Below, one piece after another: positions 28,785-37,752 of a stretch of DNA of 64,000 bases (its first letter is position 1; the number at the start of each line of letters is the position of its first letter). Source of the DNA: Affinirhizobium lemnae (lineage in GTDB: Bacteria; Pseudomonadota; Alphaproteobacteria; Rhizobiales; Rhizobiaceae); the NCBI RefSeq assembly GCF_022968395.1, contig NZ_JALJQZ010000011.1, positions 83,718-147,717 of the forward strand, in the 5' to 3' direction. The notes beneath the pieces were generated by a model. The model saw only the letters and a program-made list of their open reading frames with translations. It was not told the DNA's origin and did not search any database. The position numbers and the translations under genes were made by a program.

Positions 28785-28803
28785 GAGTGGGTCATGTGAG
28801 GTA

Positions 28804-28824
28804 CCGGTTTTGCGCTAAAACCGG
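28804..28824. terminator. hairpin between convergent rarD and LOG genes
   Basis: CCGGTTTT and AAAACCGG form a perfect 8-bp stem around GCGCT. The T/A bases inside the stem could serve as U-tracts for termination in either direction. Its position between convergent genes fits a bidirectional terminator. Confidence 0.45.
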
Positions 28825-28845
28825 CACACCGAAAACTCTCTTGGA

Positions 28846-29484
28846 TCAGAGCTTTTTAATCACGTCACTGTCACCTTCTGCTAAAGGCGTATCACTCCAA
28901 GCATCCATGATCGCTGGAACAACATCCTCGACATCATCGATAACAAGAGGCTGGACCAGATTGGCGTTGTGAATGAAGCCCTGACGCTTCATATGATCGA
29001 TCAACTCCAGCATGGGATCCCAGAAGCCACCGATGTTGGCAAAAACCATCGGCTTTCCATGACGACCGAGCTGCGCCCAAGTCATGATCTCGACGATCTC
29101 CTCCAGCGTTCCGATCCCGCCGGGAAGCGTAACGAAAGCATCGGCGCGTTCGAACATCTTGTGTTTCCGTTCGTGCATATCTTTCGTGATGATCAGCTCG
29201 TTGAGCTGCCCAAGCGAATGGCGCGTCGCCTCCATATCCACCAGGAATTCCGGGATAATGCCGGTGACCTTACCTCCGTTGGAGAGAACGCCTGATGCGA
29301 CCGCCCCCATGATACCTTTTGTACCGCCGCCATAGACAAGCCGCAGGCCATGGGTGGCAATGGATTTACCGAGTATTCTGCCTGCCGAGACGTAGGCCGG
29401 ATTCCGTCCCGGCTGTGAACCACAATAAGCACAAATGGATCGAATTGGCACAGCGTTCTCCGTATTACATGTATCGGATGTCAA
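28846..29484 (-). CDS. LOG family (TIGR00730) Rossmann-fold protein
   Basis: The protein has 212 residues. SICAYCGSQPGRNPAY opens the fold, GLRLVYGGGTKGIMGAVASG binds nucleotide, and VTLPGGIGTLEEIVEIMTW carries the PGGxGTxxE signature of lysine-decarboxylase-like LOG proteins. Characterised members are cytokinin riboside 5'-monophosphate phosphoribohydrolases or related nucleosidases. Bacterial roles are mostly unproved. It runs toward rarD. Confidence 0.9.
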   Translation of the reverse strand: MTSDTCNTENAVPIRSICAYCGSQPGRNPAYVSAGRILGKSIATHGLRLVYGGGTKGIMGAVASGVLSNGGKVTGIIPEFLVDMEATRHSLGQLNELIITKDMHERKHKMFERADAFVTLPGGIGTLEEIVEIMTWAQLGRHGKPMVFANIGGFWDPMLELIDHMKRQGFIHNANLVQPLVIDDVEDVVPAIMDAWSDTPLAEGDSDVIKKL

Positions 29485-29618
29485 ATTTCACGGCTCCGTT
29501 GTCAAAAGTGACGGGGAATGAAGCGGTGAGCAAGTGCAAAAGGCGGCGAATCCTTGTTAACTCCTAATGAACACTGTAATCCGGAACCGTTGGCGCTGTG
29601 ACGCCAGGAGAGGTTTTG

Positions 29619-31454
29619 ATGATCCATAATCGTGCCGGTTGGCTTGCTCTTGCTGTTCTTGCTGTCGCAACCCTGCTGATGGTGTTTTTCGTCATGCCCA
29701 GGCTATCGGGCGATGAGAAGCCGCAGTCGACGGGCATGACCCCGGCAGCTCCGGTAGTAGAGGCACCTAAACCTCCAGCACCGGAAAGTTCGACACCACA
29801 ATCAACAACGGCCAGTAAGGGCGCAAAACCGCAAGCCGAGGCGAAGCAGGAGGTGCTGCCTGCACCGGAAAAGGCTGCAACAGCACCAGCCTCGCCTGCA
29901 CCGCAGAAAGCCGTGGCTCCGGTCATCATTCCGACATTCGACGTTCTTCGTGTCGAGCCGGACGGCTCGACGGTGATTGCAGGTCGCGCAGCCCCCGGCG
30001 CGAGGCTGGAGGTAACGGACCAGGCGCATACGGTTGCCACGACCACCGTCGACAAGGCTGGCGAGTTCGTTGCCATTCTCGACAAGCCGCTTTCTCCGGG
30101 CGACCACCAGCTCGTCTTGAAGGCGACAACTCCTGACGGCAAGACGGTGATCTCCGAAGAAATCGCCACCGTTTCTGTTCCTCGGGGCAAGGAGACGGAA
30201 TTGCTGGCCATGGTTACAAAACCGGGGGAAGCCAGCCGCATCATCGCCAAACCGGCAGCCTCCGCGAAGACCGACCCTGTTGCGACAACTGCGCCTGATG
30301 CATCCTCGGCACAGCTATCAACCGAGCCTGCCAAGCCCGCTCCACAGGTCATGAACGCTCCAAGTGCTCAGCCGTCAACGGACCCGCAGCTGCCGACAGT
30401 CGCGGCGCCTGCAACGGGTACAACAGCTCCGGCACAGCAAAGCACGAGTACCCAGGCACTGGCGACACCCGCAACGGAGCCGTCCGACGCAGCAAAGGCC
30501 AACCTCCAAATCAGCGCGGTTGAAGTCGAAGGAAACAAACTCTTCGTCGCTGGCGTCGCGAAACCCGGTTCGCGTCTCAAGGGCTATGCGGACGGACAGC
30601 TTATTGGCCAGACTACCGCAGGCGGTGACGGAAGTTTCGTCATCGATGGCGTTCGCGAACTGACGGTCGGTCAGCATACAATTGCCGTCGATCAAATCGG
30701 CGCAGACGACAAGGTCATCGTCCGCGTCGAGGTTCCTTTCAACCGACCAGCCGGAGACCAGGTAGCGGCGGTTGCATCGCAACAAAATTCTGCGGCGAGC
30801 CTGACACAGATTGACGCCGGGGCCTTCGACAAACTGCGCAATGAAGTAGCAAAGGCATTCCAACTGCTTCAGAACCTCTATGCAAACAATGCAACGCCGA
30901 GCATGGAGCAGGTTGCCGCAGCGCATTCCGCCGTGAGTATCTCCCTGCGTTCGCTAACGGAGTATCGCCTGCCCGCCGGTATCAGCGCCAACGCCGCAGC
31001 GATTGCAGACACGACGATCAAGGCTGCGGCGGATGCGCTGGCGGCTCTGGAGGCGTTGCCAAAGGATGTCGAAGCCATTCGCAAAAACTTGGAGACACTC
31101 AGCGCAATGATCGCGCGGGTAACCTCTTCGACCCTGCAGTCTGCGCCTGCGACAGCACAGGCCACCCCAACTGTCACCATTCAGGATGCCGCTGCCCCAC
31201 GAACAATAGCGCAGGCACCTTTGACCCAGAGCGAAGCGGCCTCCGTGATCATTCGTCGGGGGGATACGTTGTGGCAGATTTCCCGGCGCGTTTATGGTCA
31301 GGGTGTTCGCTATACGACCATATATCTCGCCAACCAGGATCAGATCGCCAATCCGGATCTGATCCAGCCAGGTCAGATCTTTGGCGTTCCGAAGGACGCT
31401 ATGCCGGAAACGGAAGCAGAAAAACTGCACCGACAGCGCCTGAACAAGACCTGA
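29619..31454 (+). CDS. membrane-anchored LysM protein with two Ig-like repeats
   Basis: The protein is 611 residues long. A single membrane segment (about 7-26) is followed by a Pro/Ala/Thr-rich stretch to about 100. Two similar beta-sandwich repeats come next: one around VEPDGSTVIAGRAAPGARLEV, the other around VEVEGNKLFVAGVAKPGSRL, each ending in a G-D/Q-H motif. Between and after them lie more Ala/Pro linkers and a helical Ala-rich section (about 400-520). A C-terminal LysM follows (RRGDTLWQISRRVYGQGV). It probably tethers the inner membrane to peptidoglycan. The ATG at 29619 has AGGAGAGG upstream; a GTG at 29598 is less likely. Confidence 0.82.
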   Translation: MIHNRAGWLALAVLAVATLLMVFFVMPRLSGDEKPQSTGMTPAAPVVEAPKPPAPESSTPQSTTASKGAKPQAEAKQEVLPAPEKAATAPASPAPQKAVAPVIIPTFDVLRVEPDGSTVIAGRAAPGARLEVTDQAHTVATTTVDKAGEFVAILDKPLSPGDHQLVLKATTPDGKTVISEEIATVSVPRGKETELLAMVTKPGEASRIIAKPAASAKTDPVATTAPDASSAQLSTEPAKPAPQVMNAPSAQPSTDPQLPTVAAPATGTTAPAQQSTSTQALATPATEPSDAAKANLQISAVEVEGNKLFVAGVAKPGSRLKGYADGQLIGQTTAGGDGSFVIDGVRELTVGQHTIAVDQIGADDKVIVRVEVPFNRPAGDQVAAVASQQNSAASLTQIDAGAFDKLRNEVAKAFQLLQNLYANNATPSMEQVAAAHSAVSISLRSLTEYRLPAGISANAAAIADTTIKAAADALAALEALPKDVEAIRKNLETLSAMIARVTSSTLQSAPATAQATPTVTIQDAAAPRTIAQAPLTQSEAASVIIRRGDTLWQISRRVYGQGVRYTTIYLANQDQIANPDLIQPGQIFGVPKDAMPETEAEKLHRQRLNKT

Positions 31455-31576
31455 GACGAAATTGGAGACGCCATTGCGGTTATCATATCATGATGAACTG
31501 CTGCATGGCATATGCCTGAATTGCGTTGCGATTAGATCAAGCTGGGCTTAAACAGAACCTCCCTCCGGAGGCATCT

Positions 31577-33463
31577 ATGCAGAACAGACAGAAGACCGTA
31601 TCGGCGGACGCCGGCAATCCGCTCGCAACAATCGTAAACCTGTGGCCTTATATGTGGCCAGCAGGCCGAAGCGATCTGAAGGCGCGTGTTGTCTGGGCGA
31701 CCCTCTTTCTGATCGTTGCGAAGCTGGTGCTGATCGGGGTTCCCTACTTCTTCAAATGGGCCACCGATGCCTTGAACGGCAAGCTGGATATGGTGGGCCT
31801 ACTGCCAACCTTCCTGCTGGGTGCAGTCGCTCTGGTAATCGCCTATAATCTGACACGGATAATCCAGCTCGGCCTCAACCAGTTGCGCGATTCGTTGTTT
31901 GCAAGCGTTGGCCAGTATGCGGTGCGCCAGTTGGCGTATCGCACCTTCGTGCACATGCATCAGCTATCACTGCGTTTTCATCTGGAACGCAAGACCGGCG
32001 GGCTTTCGCGCATTATCGAGCGTGGAACGAAGGGTATTGAAACGATCGTCCGTTTCACCATCCTCAACTCTGCACCCACGCTGATCGAGTTCCTCCTGAC
32101 GGCCGCCATTTTCTGGATCAGCTACGGCTTCACCTATGTGGCGATCACAGCGATCACCGTCTGGGCCTATATCTGGTTTACAGTGAAAGCCAGTGACTGG
32201 CGTATCAGCATCCGCCGCTCCATGAATGCGAGCGACACCGATGCGAATACCAAAGCGATCGATTCGCTTCTGAACTTCGAGACCGTCAAATACTTTGGCA
32301 ATGAGAAGATGGAAGCCGAGCGCTTCGACGCATCCATGGCACGCTACGAGAAGTCAGCCACGCAGGTCTGGACATCCCTTGGCTGGCTGAACTTCGGCCA
32401 GGGCGTCATTTTTGGCCTTGGCACGACGATCATGATGGTGATGTCAGCCCTCGCCGTTCAACGCGGCGAACAGACAATAGGCGATTTCGTTTTCGTGAAC
32501 GCGTTGCTCATTCAGCTATCGGTGCCGCTCAACTTCATCGGCTTTGTTTACCGCGAAATCCGCCAAGGCCTGACGGATATCGAGCAGATGTTCGACCTAC
32601 TGGATGTGCAGGCGGAAGTTGTTGACAAGCCGGATGCGAAGCCGCTTGCGATTGCGCAAGGTGGCATTCGCTTCGATAATGTTCATTTTGCTTATGATCC
32701 CGAACGTCCAATCCTGAAGGGTATTTCCTTCGAGGTTCCGGCCGGGAAAACGGTCGCTATCGTCGGGCCATCAGGCGCCGGTAAATCCACTATATCGCGG
32801 TTGCTCTACCGGTTCTACGATATTAAGCAGGGTGCCATAACCATCGACGGGCAGGATGTGCGGGATGTTACACAGAGCAGCCTGCGATCCGTCATCGGCA
32901 TGGTTCCGCAGGACACGGTGCTGTTCAACGACACGATTGCCTACAACATTCGGTATGGACGAATTTCCGCTAGCGAGGACGAAGTGCTGAAAGCCGCCGA
33001 AATTGCGCAGATCGGCACTTTCATCCGCAGCCTGCCAGACGGTTTCAAAACCATGGTCGGTGAAAGAGGCCTCAAACTTTCCGGTGGCGAAAAGCAGCGC
33101 GTTGCAATCGCCCGGACCATCCTCAAGGCGCCACCGATCCTCATCCTTGATGAAGCCACGTCCGCGCTCGATACGACCACGGAACAGGAAATTCAGTCGG
33201 CGCTTGATATCGTTTCCCAGAATCGGACGACGCTTGTTATCGCGCACCGGCTTTCGACCGTCATCAATGCCGACGAAATCATCGTCTTGCGCCACGGCGA
33301 AATCGCTGAACGCGGCACGCATGCCGAACTTCTAGAGCAGAACGGTCTTTACGCCTCCATGTGGAACAGGCAGCGCGAGGCCACGCAGGCCGAAGAGCAT
33401 CTTCGTCAGGTGCGTGAAAGCGATGACATGGGCGTCGTGGTGCGACGGGAGCCCGCGAGCTAA
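31577..33463 (+). CDS. Atm1/HMT-like ABC exporter (fused permease-ATPase)
   Basis: The 628-residue half-transporter has six membrane segments in residues 35-310, then the ATPase domain: Walker A VGPSGAGKST, signature LSGGEKQRVAIARTIL, Walker B ILILDEATSALD and the switch histidine in IAHRLSTV. NSAPTLIEFLLTAAIFW and NFGQGVIFGLGTTIMMVMSA are typical of the Atm1/heavy-metal tolerance branch, which moves glutathione-linked or sulfur compounds. The RBS CCGGAGG lies 5 bases ahead of the ATG at 31577. It is followed by psd after 133 bases. Confidence 0.88.
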   Translation: MQNRQKTVSADAGNPLATIVNLWPYMWPAGRSDLKARVVWATLFLIVAKLVLIGVPYFFKWATDALNGKLDMVGLLPTFLLGAVALVIAYNLTRIIQLGLNQLRDSLFASVGQYAVRQLAYRTFVHMHQLSLRFHLERKTGGLSRIIERGTKGIETIVRFTILNSAPTLIEFLLTAAIFWISYGFTYVAITAITVWAYIWFTVKASDWRISIRRSMNASDTDANTKAIDSLLNFETVKYFGNEKMEAERFDASMARYEKSATQVWTSLGWLNFGQGVIFGLGTTIMMVMSALAVQRGEQTIGDFVFVNALLIQLSVPLNFIGFVYREIRQGLTDIEQMFDLLDVQAEVVDKPDAKPLAIAQGGIRFDNVHFAYDPERPILKGISFEVPAGKTVAIVGPSGAGKSTISRLLYRFYDIKQGAITIDGQDVRDVTQSSLRSVIGMVPQDTVLFNDTIAYNIRYGRISASEDEVLKAAEIAQIGTFIRSLPDGFKTMVGERGLKLSGGEKQRVAIARTILKAPPILILDEATSALDTTTEQEIQSALDIVSQNRTTLVIAHRLSTVINADEIIVLRHGEIAERGTHAELLEQNGLYASMWNRQREATQAEEHLRQVRESDDMGVVVRREPAS

Positions 33464-33596
33464 AGTCAAAACTCAATCACGGTCATACTCGGGATCTCGT
33501 GAATGCGTCGACACCAGGAACCGGATTGCTCCAAAAACTGTTTGCCTGTAGTCAGCTAAGCAAAGCATCAAGAAGCTCGACATTCTGGAGATACCA

Positions 33597-34298
33597 TTGG
33601 TCAATCTGCTCGACACGATTCGCAACACGCTGGTTCCGATCCACAAGGAAGGCTATGTCTTTGTGATCGCCTTCTTCGTGGCGTCCCTGCTGCTGGGCCT
33701 CATTGCCGCGCCGCTGTTCTGGATCGGCCTCGTATTGACGCTCTGGTGCGCCTACTTCTTCCGGGATCCGGAGCGCGTGATCCCACAGGATGACGATATT
33801 ATCGTCAGCCCCGCAGATGGCCGGGTGTCTTCGGTACAAATGGTCGTTCCTCCAGCCGAACTTGGCCTCGGCTCCGAGCCAATGCTGCGTATTTCCGTGT
33901 TCATGAACGTGTTCGATTGCCATGTGAACCGCTCACCAGCACGCGGACGCGTTTCGCAGATCGTTTATCGCCCCGGCCAGTTCGTCAATGCAGAACTGGA
34001 CAAGGCGAGCGTCGACAACGAGCGCAACGGTCTGGTCATCGAGACCAAGCACGGCAAGCTGGGTGTCGTGCAGATTGCCGGCCTCGTTGCGCGCCGTATC
34101 CTTTGCTTCGTGCACCAGAACGAGCCGCTGGACGCCGGTGAACGCTTCGGCCTCATCCGTTTCGGTTCGCGGCTCGACATATACGTGCCGGAAGGCGGCC
34201 AGCCACGCGTTTCACTGGGTCAGCGCACCATTTGCGGCGAGACCGTAATTGCGGAATTCAATTCCAACAAGGGCCCCACGATCAGCCGTCGCAACTGA
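33597..34298 (+). CDS. psd: phosphatidylserine decarboxylase proenzyme
   Basis: Psd converts phosphatidylserine to phosphatidylethanolamine. The 233-residue protein is of the short, archaeal-like type common in Hyphomicrobiales. It has membrane helices at about 20-50, [24 protein letters not shown] (catalytic Asp/His region) and a self-cleavage site at G190-S191 in [12 protein letters not shown], which would leave a pyruvoyl group on the alpha chain. The start is TTG, with CTGGAG 7 bases upstream and no ATG nearby. It lies 23 bases ahead of pssA, its pathway partner. Confidence 0.92.
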   Translation: MVNLLDTIRNTLVPIHKEGYVFVIAFFVASLLLGLIAAPLFWIGLVLTLWCAYFFRDPERVIPQDDDIIVSPADGRVSSVQMVVPPAELGLGSEPMLRISVFMNVFDCHVNRSPARGRVSQIVYRPGQFVNAELDKASVDNERNGLVIETKHGKLGVVQIAGLVARRILCFVHQNEPLDAGERFGLIRFGSRLDIYVPEGGQPRVSLGQRTICGETVIAEFNSNKGPTISRRN

Positions 34299-34321
34299 TC
34301 GGGAGACACCGGGAAAAAGAC

Positions 34322-35137
34322 ATGCAGGATCAGGCCAGAACGGACCAGCAGGACAACGACGACGCGCGCGGCCCTCGCTTGCGGGAGATTCCGCTTCGGT
34401 TGATGGTGCCCAATCTCATCACCGTACTGGCCATCTGCGCAGGTCTGACCGGCATTCGGCTGGCTTTTGAAAGCCGGTTCGAGCTTGCAGTCGCCATGGT
34501 CCTGCTGGCAGCCTTTCTGGATGGAATTGACGGACGCGTTGCGCGCGCGCTGAAGGCGACGTCGAAATTCGGCGTCCAGATGGATTCGCTCGCCGATATT
34601 ATCAACTTCGGCGTTGCGCCCGCACTGGTCCTATACGTTTTCATTCTCGACAAAGTCGGTTCCATCGGCTGGATCGCGGCACTCATCTACGCCATTGCGG
34701 CGGGCCTGCGGCTTGCGCGTTTCAACGTGATGGCTGAGCGCGAATTCAAGGCGAAATGGCAATCCGAGTTTTTCGTCGGCGTGCCTGCTCCCATGGGAGC
34801 CATGCTTGTCATGTTGCCTGTTTACCTGGGCTTCCTAGGGCTAGAGGTTGACCGGTCATTTGCCATTGTTGCGACCGGCTATACTCTTCTCATTGGCTAT
34901 CTGCTTGTTAGCCGTGTTCCCGTGTGGTCCGGAAAATCCGAGACGCGCGTGAGACGCGACATGATGCTGCCGCTTCTGCTGGGTGTCGTTGTCTATGTTG
35001 CACTACTTATGAGCTTTACCTGGCAGATCCTGGCCCTCACCGCAGCAGCCTATCTTTGCTTCCTGCCCTTTTCAGCCAGCGCCTGGAAAAAACGGTATGG
35101 CACACTGACAATTGAAGACGATCACGCCAATGTTTAA
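34322..35137 (+). CDS. pssA: CDP-diacylglycerol-serine O-phosphatidyltransferase
   Basis: PssA makes phosphatidylserine from CDP-diacylglycerol and serine, the substrate of Psd just upstream. The 271-residue membrane protein has the CDP-alcohol phosphotransferase signature DG-x2-AR-x8-G-x3-D-x3-D, seen as DGRVAR and GVQMDSLAD. About seven membrane segments follow. It starts MQDQARTDQQDNDD; the open frame reaches back into psd, but the RBS (GGGAAAAAG) favours the ATG at 34322. Confidence 0.92.
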   Translation: MQDQARTDQQDNDDARGPRLREIPLRLMVPNLITVLAICAGLTGIRLAFESRFELAVAMVLLAAFLDGIDGRVARALKATSKFGVQMDSLADIINFGVAPALVLYVFILDKVGSIGWIAALIYAIAAGLRLARFNVMAEREFKAKWQSEFFVGVPAPMGAMLVMLPVYLGFLGLEVDRSFAIVATGYTLLIGYLLVSRVPVWSGKSETRVRRDMMLPLLLGVVVYVALLMSFTWQILALTAAAYLCFLPFSASAWKKRYGTLTIEDDHANV

Positions 35138-35332
35138 TGCAACGCAGTGTCATTGTTGCAGTGCAATGCCACACAATACTTAAGGGCGCTCTCGAAAAAT
35201 AACGAATTATTAATAATTATAAAAATACATCAAATTCTATTCTGACACTGGACAAGACAAATTTTCGCCTGTTTCCTCTCCGAAACAGTTCGTCCGCAAA
35301 GGCGGCAAAAGAATCATTTTTGGAGGAAACTC

Positions 35333-35464
35333 ATGAGCCAGAACCCAACACAGACGCTGAACCCGAAAACCGCTGAACTGCACGCACCTCTTCGTCCCCT
35401 GGGCATCAAGGCAGTTGTCGCTGCCGCTCTGATGCTAAAGCGCAACGTCCTGAAGAAGGCATAA
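35333..35464 (+). CDS. small basic protein (43 aa), unknown function
   Basis: The peptide begins MSQNPTQTLNPKTAELHAP, has a short hydrophobic run (IKAVVAAALML, 25-35) and ends KRNVLKKA. The ribosome site TTTGGAGGAAACTC is nearly ideal. The 195 bases upstream are AT-rich and unlike the surrounding coding DNA, suggesting a promoter of its own. The C-terminal short amphipathic helix with Lys/Arg could sit on membranes. I recognise no family. Confidence 0.5.
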   Translation: MSQNPTQTLNPKTAELHAPLRPLGIKAVVAAALMLKRNVLKKA

Positions 35465-35523
35465 TCCTCTGTACTCGGCAGAATACTTACGAGAACGGCC
35501 TGCGCCATTTGGCGCGGGGCTGA

Positions 35524-36288
35524 CTAAAACAGAGACAGTTGATCGCTTCCCGGTTTTGCCGGTGCCACGGCCTTGAGCTTTACGCTCGGCTCGACGGGCG
35601 TCTGTAAATCAGGCCCCATGTTGGAAACCTTGTTCACCAGATCTGATACAGGGATTGCTTCAAAGAAATCTGCCTGCGCAGTCTGCATCAGATGCTCAAC
35701 ATCGCGCGGTTCCTGCGTCTTGCAATCAAGCCACTGCTCAAAATCCTGCGGCTGGATGAGGACGGGCATCCGGATATGGATTGGCGCGATTGCTGCGTTT
35801 GCGTGGGTCGTCAGGATCGCGGCGGTATCCACCTCGGAGCCATCCGTAGAACTCCACGTCTCCATCAGACCGGCAAAGGCAACCACGGCTCCGTTGCGAG
35901 GACGGATCCAGTAGGCTTGCGCCTTTGCGCCCTCCTCCTTTGAAGGTCTATGCCATTCGTAGAAGCCCGATGCCGGGACAAGGACGCGCCGATGACGCAT
36001 GGCAGCACGAAACGATGCCTTGCCGATGGCCGTCTCAGCGCGTGCATTGATAAGCAAAGGGAAATCCCTGGGATCCTTGACCCATCCGGGCAGGAACCCC
36101 CAGCGTGCCAGTACGGCGCGACGCTCTGGAAGATTCCTTCCGGGCGCCATTTTTGCGCCAGCCACGACGAGCAGAATGGGTTGTGTTGGCGCGATGTTGT
36201 AGCGCTTGGGAAAGTCATCAATGTCGATGACGCTGAGGAATTCGAGGATCTCCTCCGGCGTCGCGGTCAAGGCGTAGCGTCCACACAT
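35524..36288 (-). CDS. SRAP family protein (HMCES/YedK)
   Basis: The 254-residue protein begins MCGRYALTATPEEI, so C2 becomes the N-terminal residue after Met removal. SRAP proteins use this cysteine to form a DNA-protein crosslink with abasic sites in single-stranded DNA. RYNIAPTQPILLV, NARAETAIGKASFRAAMRHRRVLVPASGFYEWHR in outline and a histidine in IHIRMPVL are all family landmarks. The open frame extends to 36426, but a start before C2 would destroy the mechanism, which decides for 36288. Confidence 0.93.
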   Translation of the reverse strand: MCGRYALTATPEEILEFLSVIDIDDFPKRYNIAPTQPILLVVAGAKMAPGRNLPERRAVLARWGFLPGWVKDPRDFPLLINARAETAIGKASFRAAMRHRRVLVPASGFYEWHRPSKEEGAKAQAYWIRPRNGAVVAFAGLMETWSSTDGSEVDTAAILTTHANAAIAPIHIRMPVLIQPQDFEQWLDCKTQEPRDVEHLMQTAQADFFEAIPVSDLVNKVSNMGPDLQTPVEPSVKLKAVAPAKPGSDQLSLF

Positions 36289-36447
36289 GGAACTGAGATG
36301 GCACCGCGGGCATGAGGCGTCAAGTCGCGCAGTTCGTGGACGGTGCGCGTGACCTCTCGCTTTCAAGGTTCGAAAAGAGAAGATAGGTTTTCGTGATTCG
36401 CCGCATCGACTGGCGCTGGATCCCATTCAACGGAGAGATCAAAGTTC

Positions 36448-36873
36448 ATGCCTGAACAGCCGCGGCTCGCTTCCTCTGCCATTCTGGAACGCGACGGTCG
36501 ATTTCTGTTGATCCGCCGCAGGAATCCGCCGTCAGCGGACCTGTTCGCATTTCCGGGAGGCCGCGCAGAACCTGGCGAGACGCCGGAGGAGACAGCCTTG
36601 CGCGAATTCGAGGAAGAGACCGGGATTCCCGTCCGCGACCCCGAGCTTTTCGCGACCTATGACCTTCCGACTCGCGCCGAGAATGGCCAGATGACAAGTC
36701 ACTTCCTGCTCTCCGTATTTCTGGTGCAGAGCGATTCCAGCGATGAGGCGATTGCCGCGGATGATGCAAGTGATGCGGGATGGTATACGGCGGAAGAGAT
36801 CCGGTCCCTTCCCGTTCCGGCCAGCGTATTGGAATGCGCGGAACGTCTCGCTCAACGCAGACAAACGAAGTGA
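36448..36873 (+). CDS. Nudix hydrolase
   Basis: The 141-residue protein carries an intact Nudix box, GGRAEPGETPEETALREF followed by EEETGI (about 37-59), which binds Mg2+ and cuts nucleoside diphosphate linkages. SSAILERDGRFLLIRRRNPP leads into it. The family resemblance is to small housecleaning pyrophosphatases of the MutT/ADP-ribose type, and substrate is unclear. It lies divergent from the SRAP gene (160 bases), and the next gene starts 10 bases later. Confidence 0.9.
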   Translation: MPEQPRLASSAILERDGRFLLIRRRNPPSADLFAFPGGRAEPGETPEETALREFEEETGIPVRDPELFATYDLPTRAENGQMTSHFLLSVFLVQSDSSDEAIAADDASDAGWYTAEEIRSLPVPASVLECAERLAQRRQTK

Positions 36874-36883
36874 GGATTTGCTG

Positions 36884-37321
36884 GTGACTGGGCTTACAAG
36901 AACGCCATGGCTTGTGCTCTGCATAGTCCTGACAGGGCTTTCCGGGCAGCCTGCGCTTGCGCAGAAGAAACCGGCTCCACAGCCGACAGTAACGACGACG
37001 CCCCAAACTGAGGAAAAGCCGACGCCCTATGACGGCCAACTGGCGCGACTAGCGGAAGTCCTTGGTTCCATACACTATTTGCGGTCTCTATGCGGCGCGG
37101 CCTCGGGTGACTGGCGCAGCGCGATGCAAACTTTGCTCGACACGGAAACCATAAATGAACCCCATAGACGGGAAAAATTGACGGCAGCCTTCAATCGAGG
37201 CTACAGGGCTTTTGCAGCGGTGCACACGTCATGCACACCCGCCGCACGCACGGCCGAAGAACGCTACCGTAACGAAGGTGCAACACTTTCTGGCGAAATC
37301 GCCACACGTTACGGAAATTAA
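36884..37321 (+). CDS. TIGR02301 family exported protein
   Basis: The 145-residue protein has a signal peptide (WLVLCIVLTGLSGQPALA, cleaved before QKKP), a Pro/Thr-rich spacer and a conserved helical core: LGSIHYLRSLCGAASGDWR, MQTLLDTE and REKLTAAFNRGYRAF. Two cysteines (LRSLC and HTSCTP) could form a disulfide. TIGR02301 is an alphaproteobacterial family of unknown role. The start is a GTG with GAGGA 7 bases upstream, 10 bases after the Nudix stop, so the two are cotranscribed. Confidence 0.82.
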   Translation: MTGLTRTPWLVLCIVLTGLSGQPALAQKKPAPQPTVTTTPQTEEKPTPYDGQLARLAEVLGSIHYLRSLCGAASGDWRSAMQTLLDTETINEPHRREKLTAAFNRGYRAFAAVHTSCTPAARTAEERYRNEGATLSGEIATRYGN

Positions 37322-37377
37322 GGTTTTATTAGCCTCTTTCGCGGTGCGGGCGTGTCGTTTTGATAAAAGGCTGCTAG

Positions 37378-37402
37378 TGTTGTTAACGTGCCGGTAACAA
37401 CA
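37378..37402. promoter_or_regulatory. inverted repeat ahead of the 85-aa gene
   Basis: TGTTGTTA and TAACAACA are perfect 8-base arms with a 9-base spacer, 26 bases upstream of the ATG at 37429. The position fits an operator or a leader hairpin. Confidence 0.4.
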
Positions 37403-37428
37403 GGCACCACCTTGTAAGAGGAATACAC

Positions 37429-37686
37429 ATGCAGACTGCGCGCAACGACATCGACGACATGATTGTGCACGAGAAGATGCAGGTGGCGCTCGAGTATCAG
37501 AACGAAGCATGGGCGGATGGCCGCGCCGATGGCATCGAACCTGAGATCATCGCGGACGCTGCAATTGCACTTGCCATGCGCGAAACAATTCGTCTGCGTG
37601 GGGAAGCTGGCGCGGAAGCAATGCTGGATTCTCTGCGTGAGCGCATGCTTGCGGGCGAATTCTCGCCCGAACGCAAGATCCAGTAA
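37429..37686 (+). CDS. conserved small helical protein, unknown function
   Basis: The 85-residue acidic protein starts MQTARNDIDDMIVHEKMQ and is predicted all-helical, with ADAAIALAMRETIRLRGEAGAEAMLDSL as its core. It has no signal peptide or membrane segment. AGAGGA lies 9 bases ahead of the ATG. I know no function. The upstream inverted repeat suggests its own regulation. Confidence 0.65.
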   Translation: MQTARNDIDDMIVHEKMQVALEYQNEAWADGRADGIEPEIIADAAIALAMRETIRLRGEAGAEAMLDSLRERMLAGEFSPERKIQ

Positions 37687-37752
37687 ATATCCTGCGTCGG
37701 TAACAGACACAGCGTTTCATTCTTTCTCCTCGAAAATGCCAGGGACTTCCTC

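Noticed and set aside
35499..35518. CCTGCGCC-ATTT-GGCGCGGG stem between the 43-aa gene and the SRAP gene
   Set aside because: It can pair over 8 bp with one wobble, but there is no T-tract on either side, so I did not list it as a terminator.
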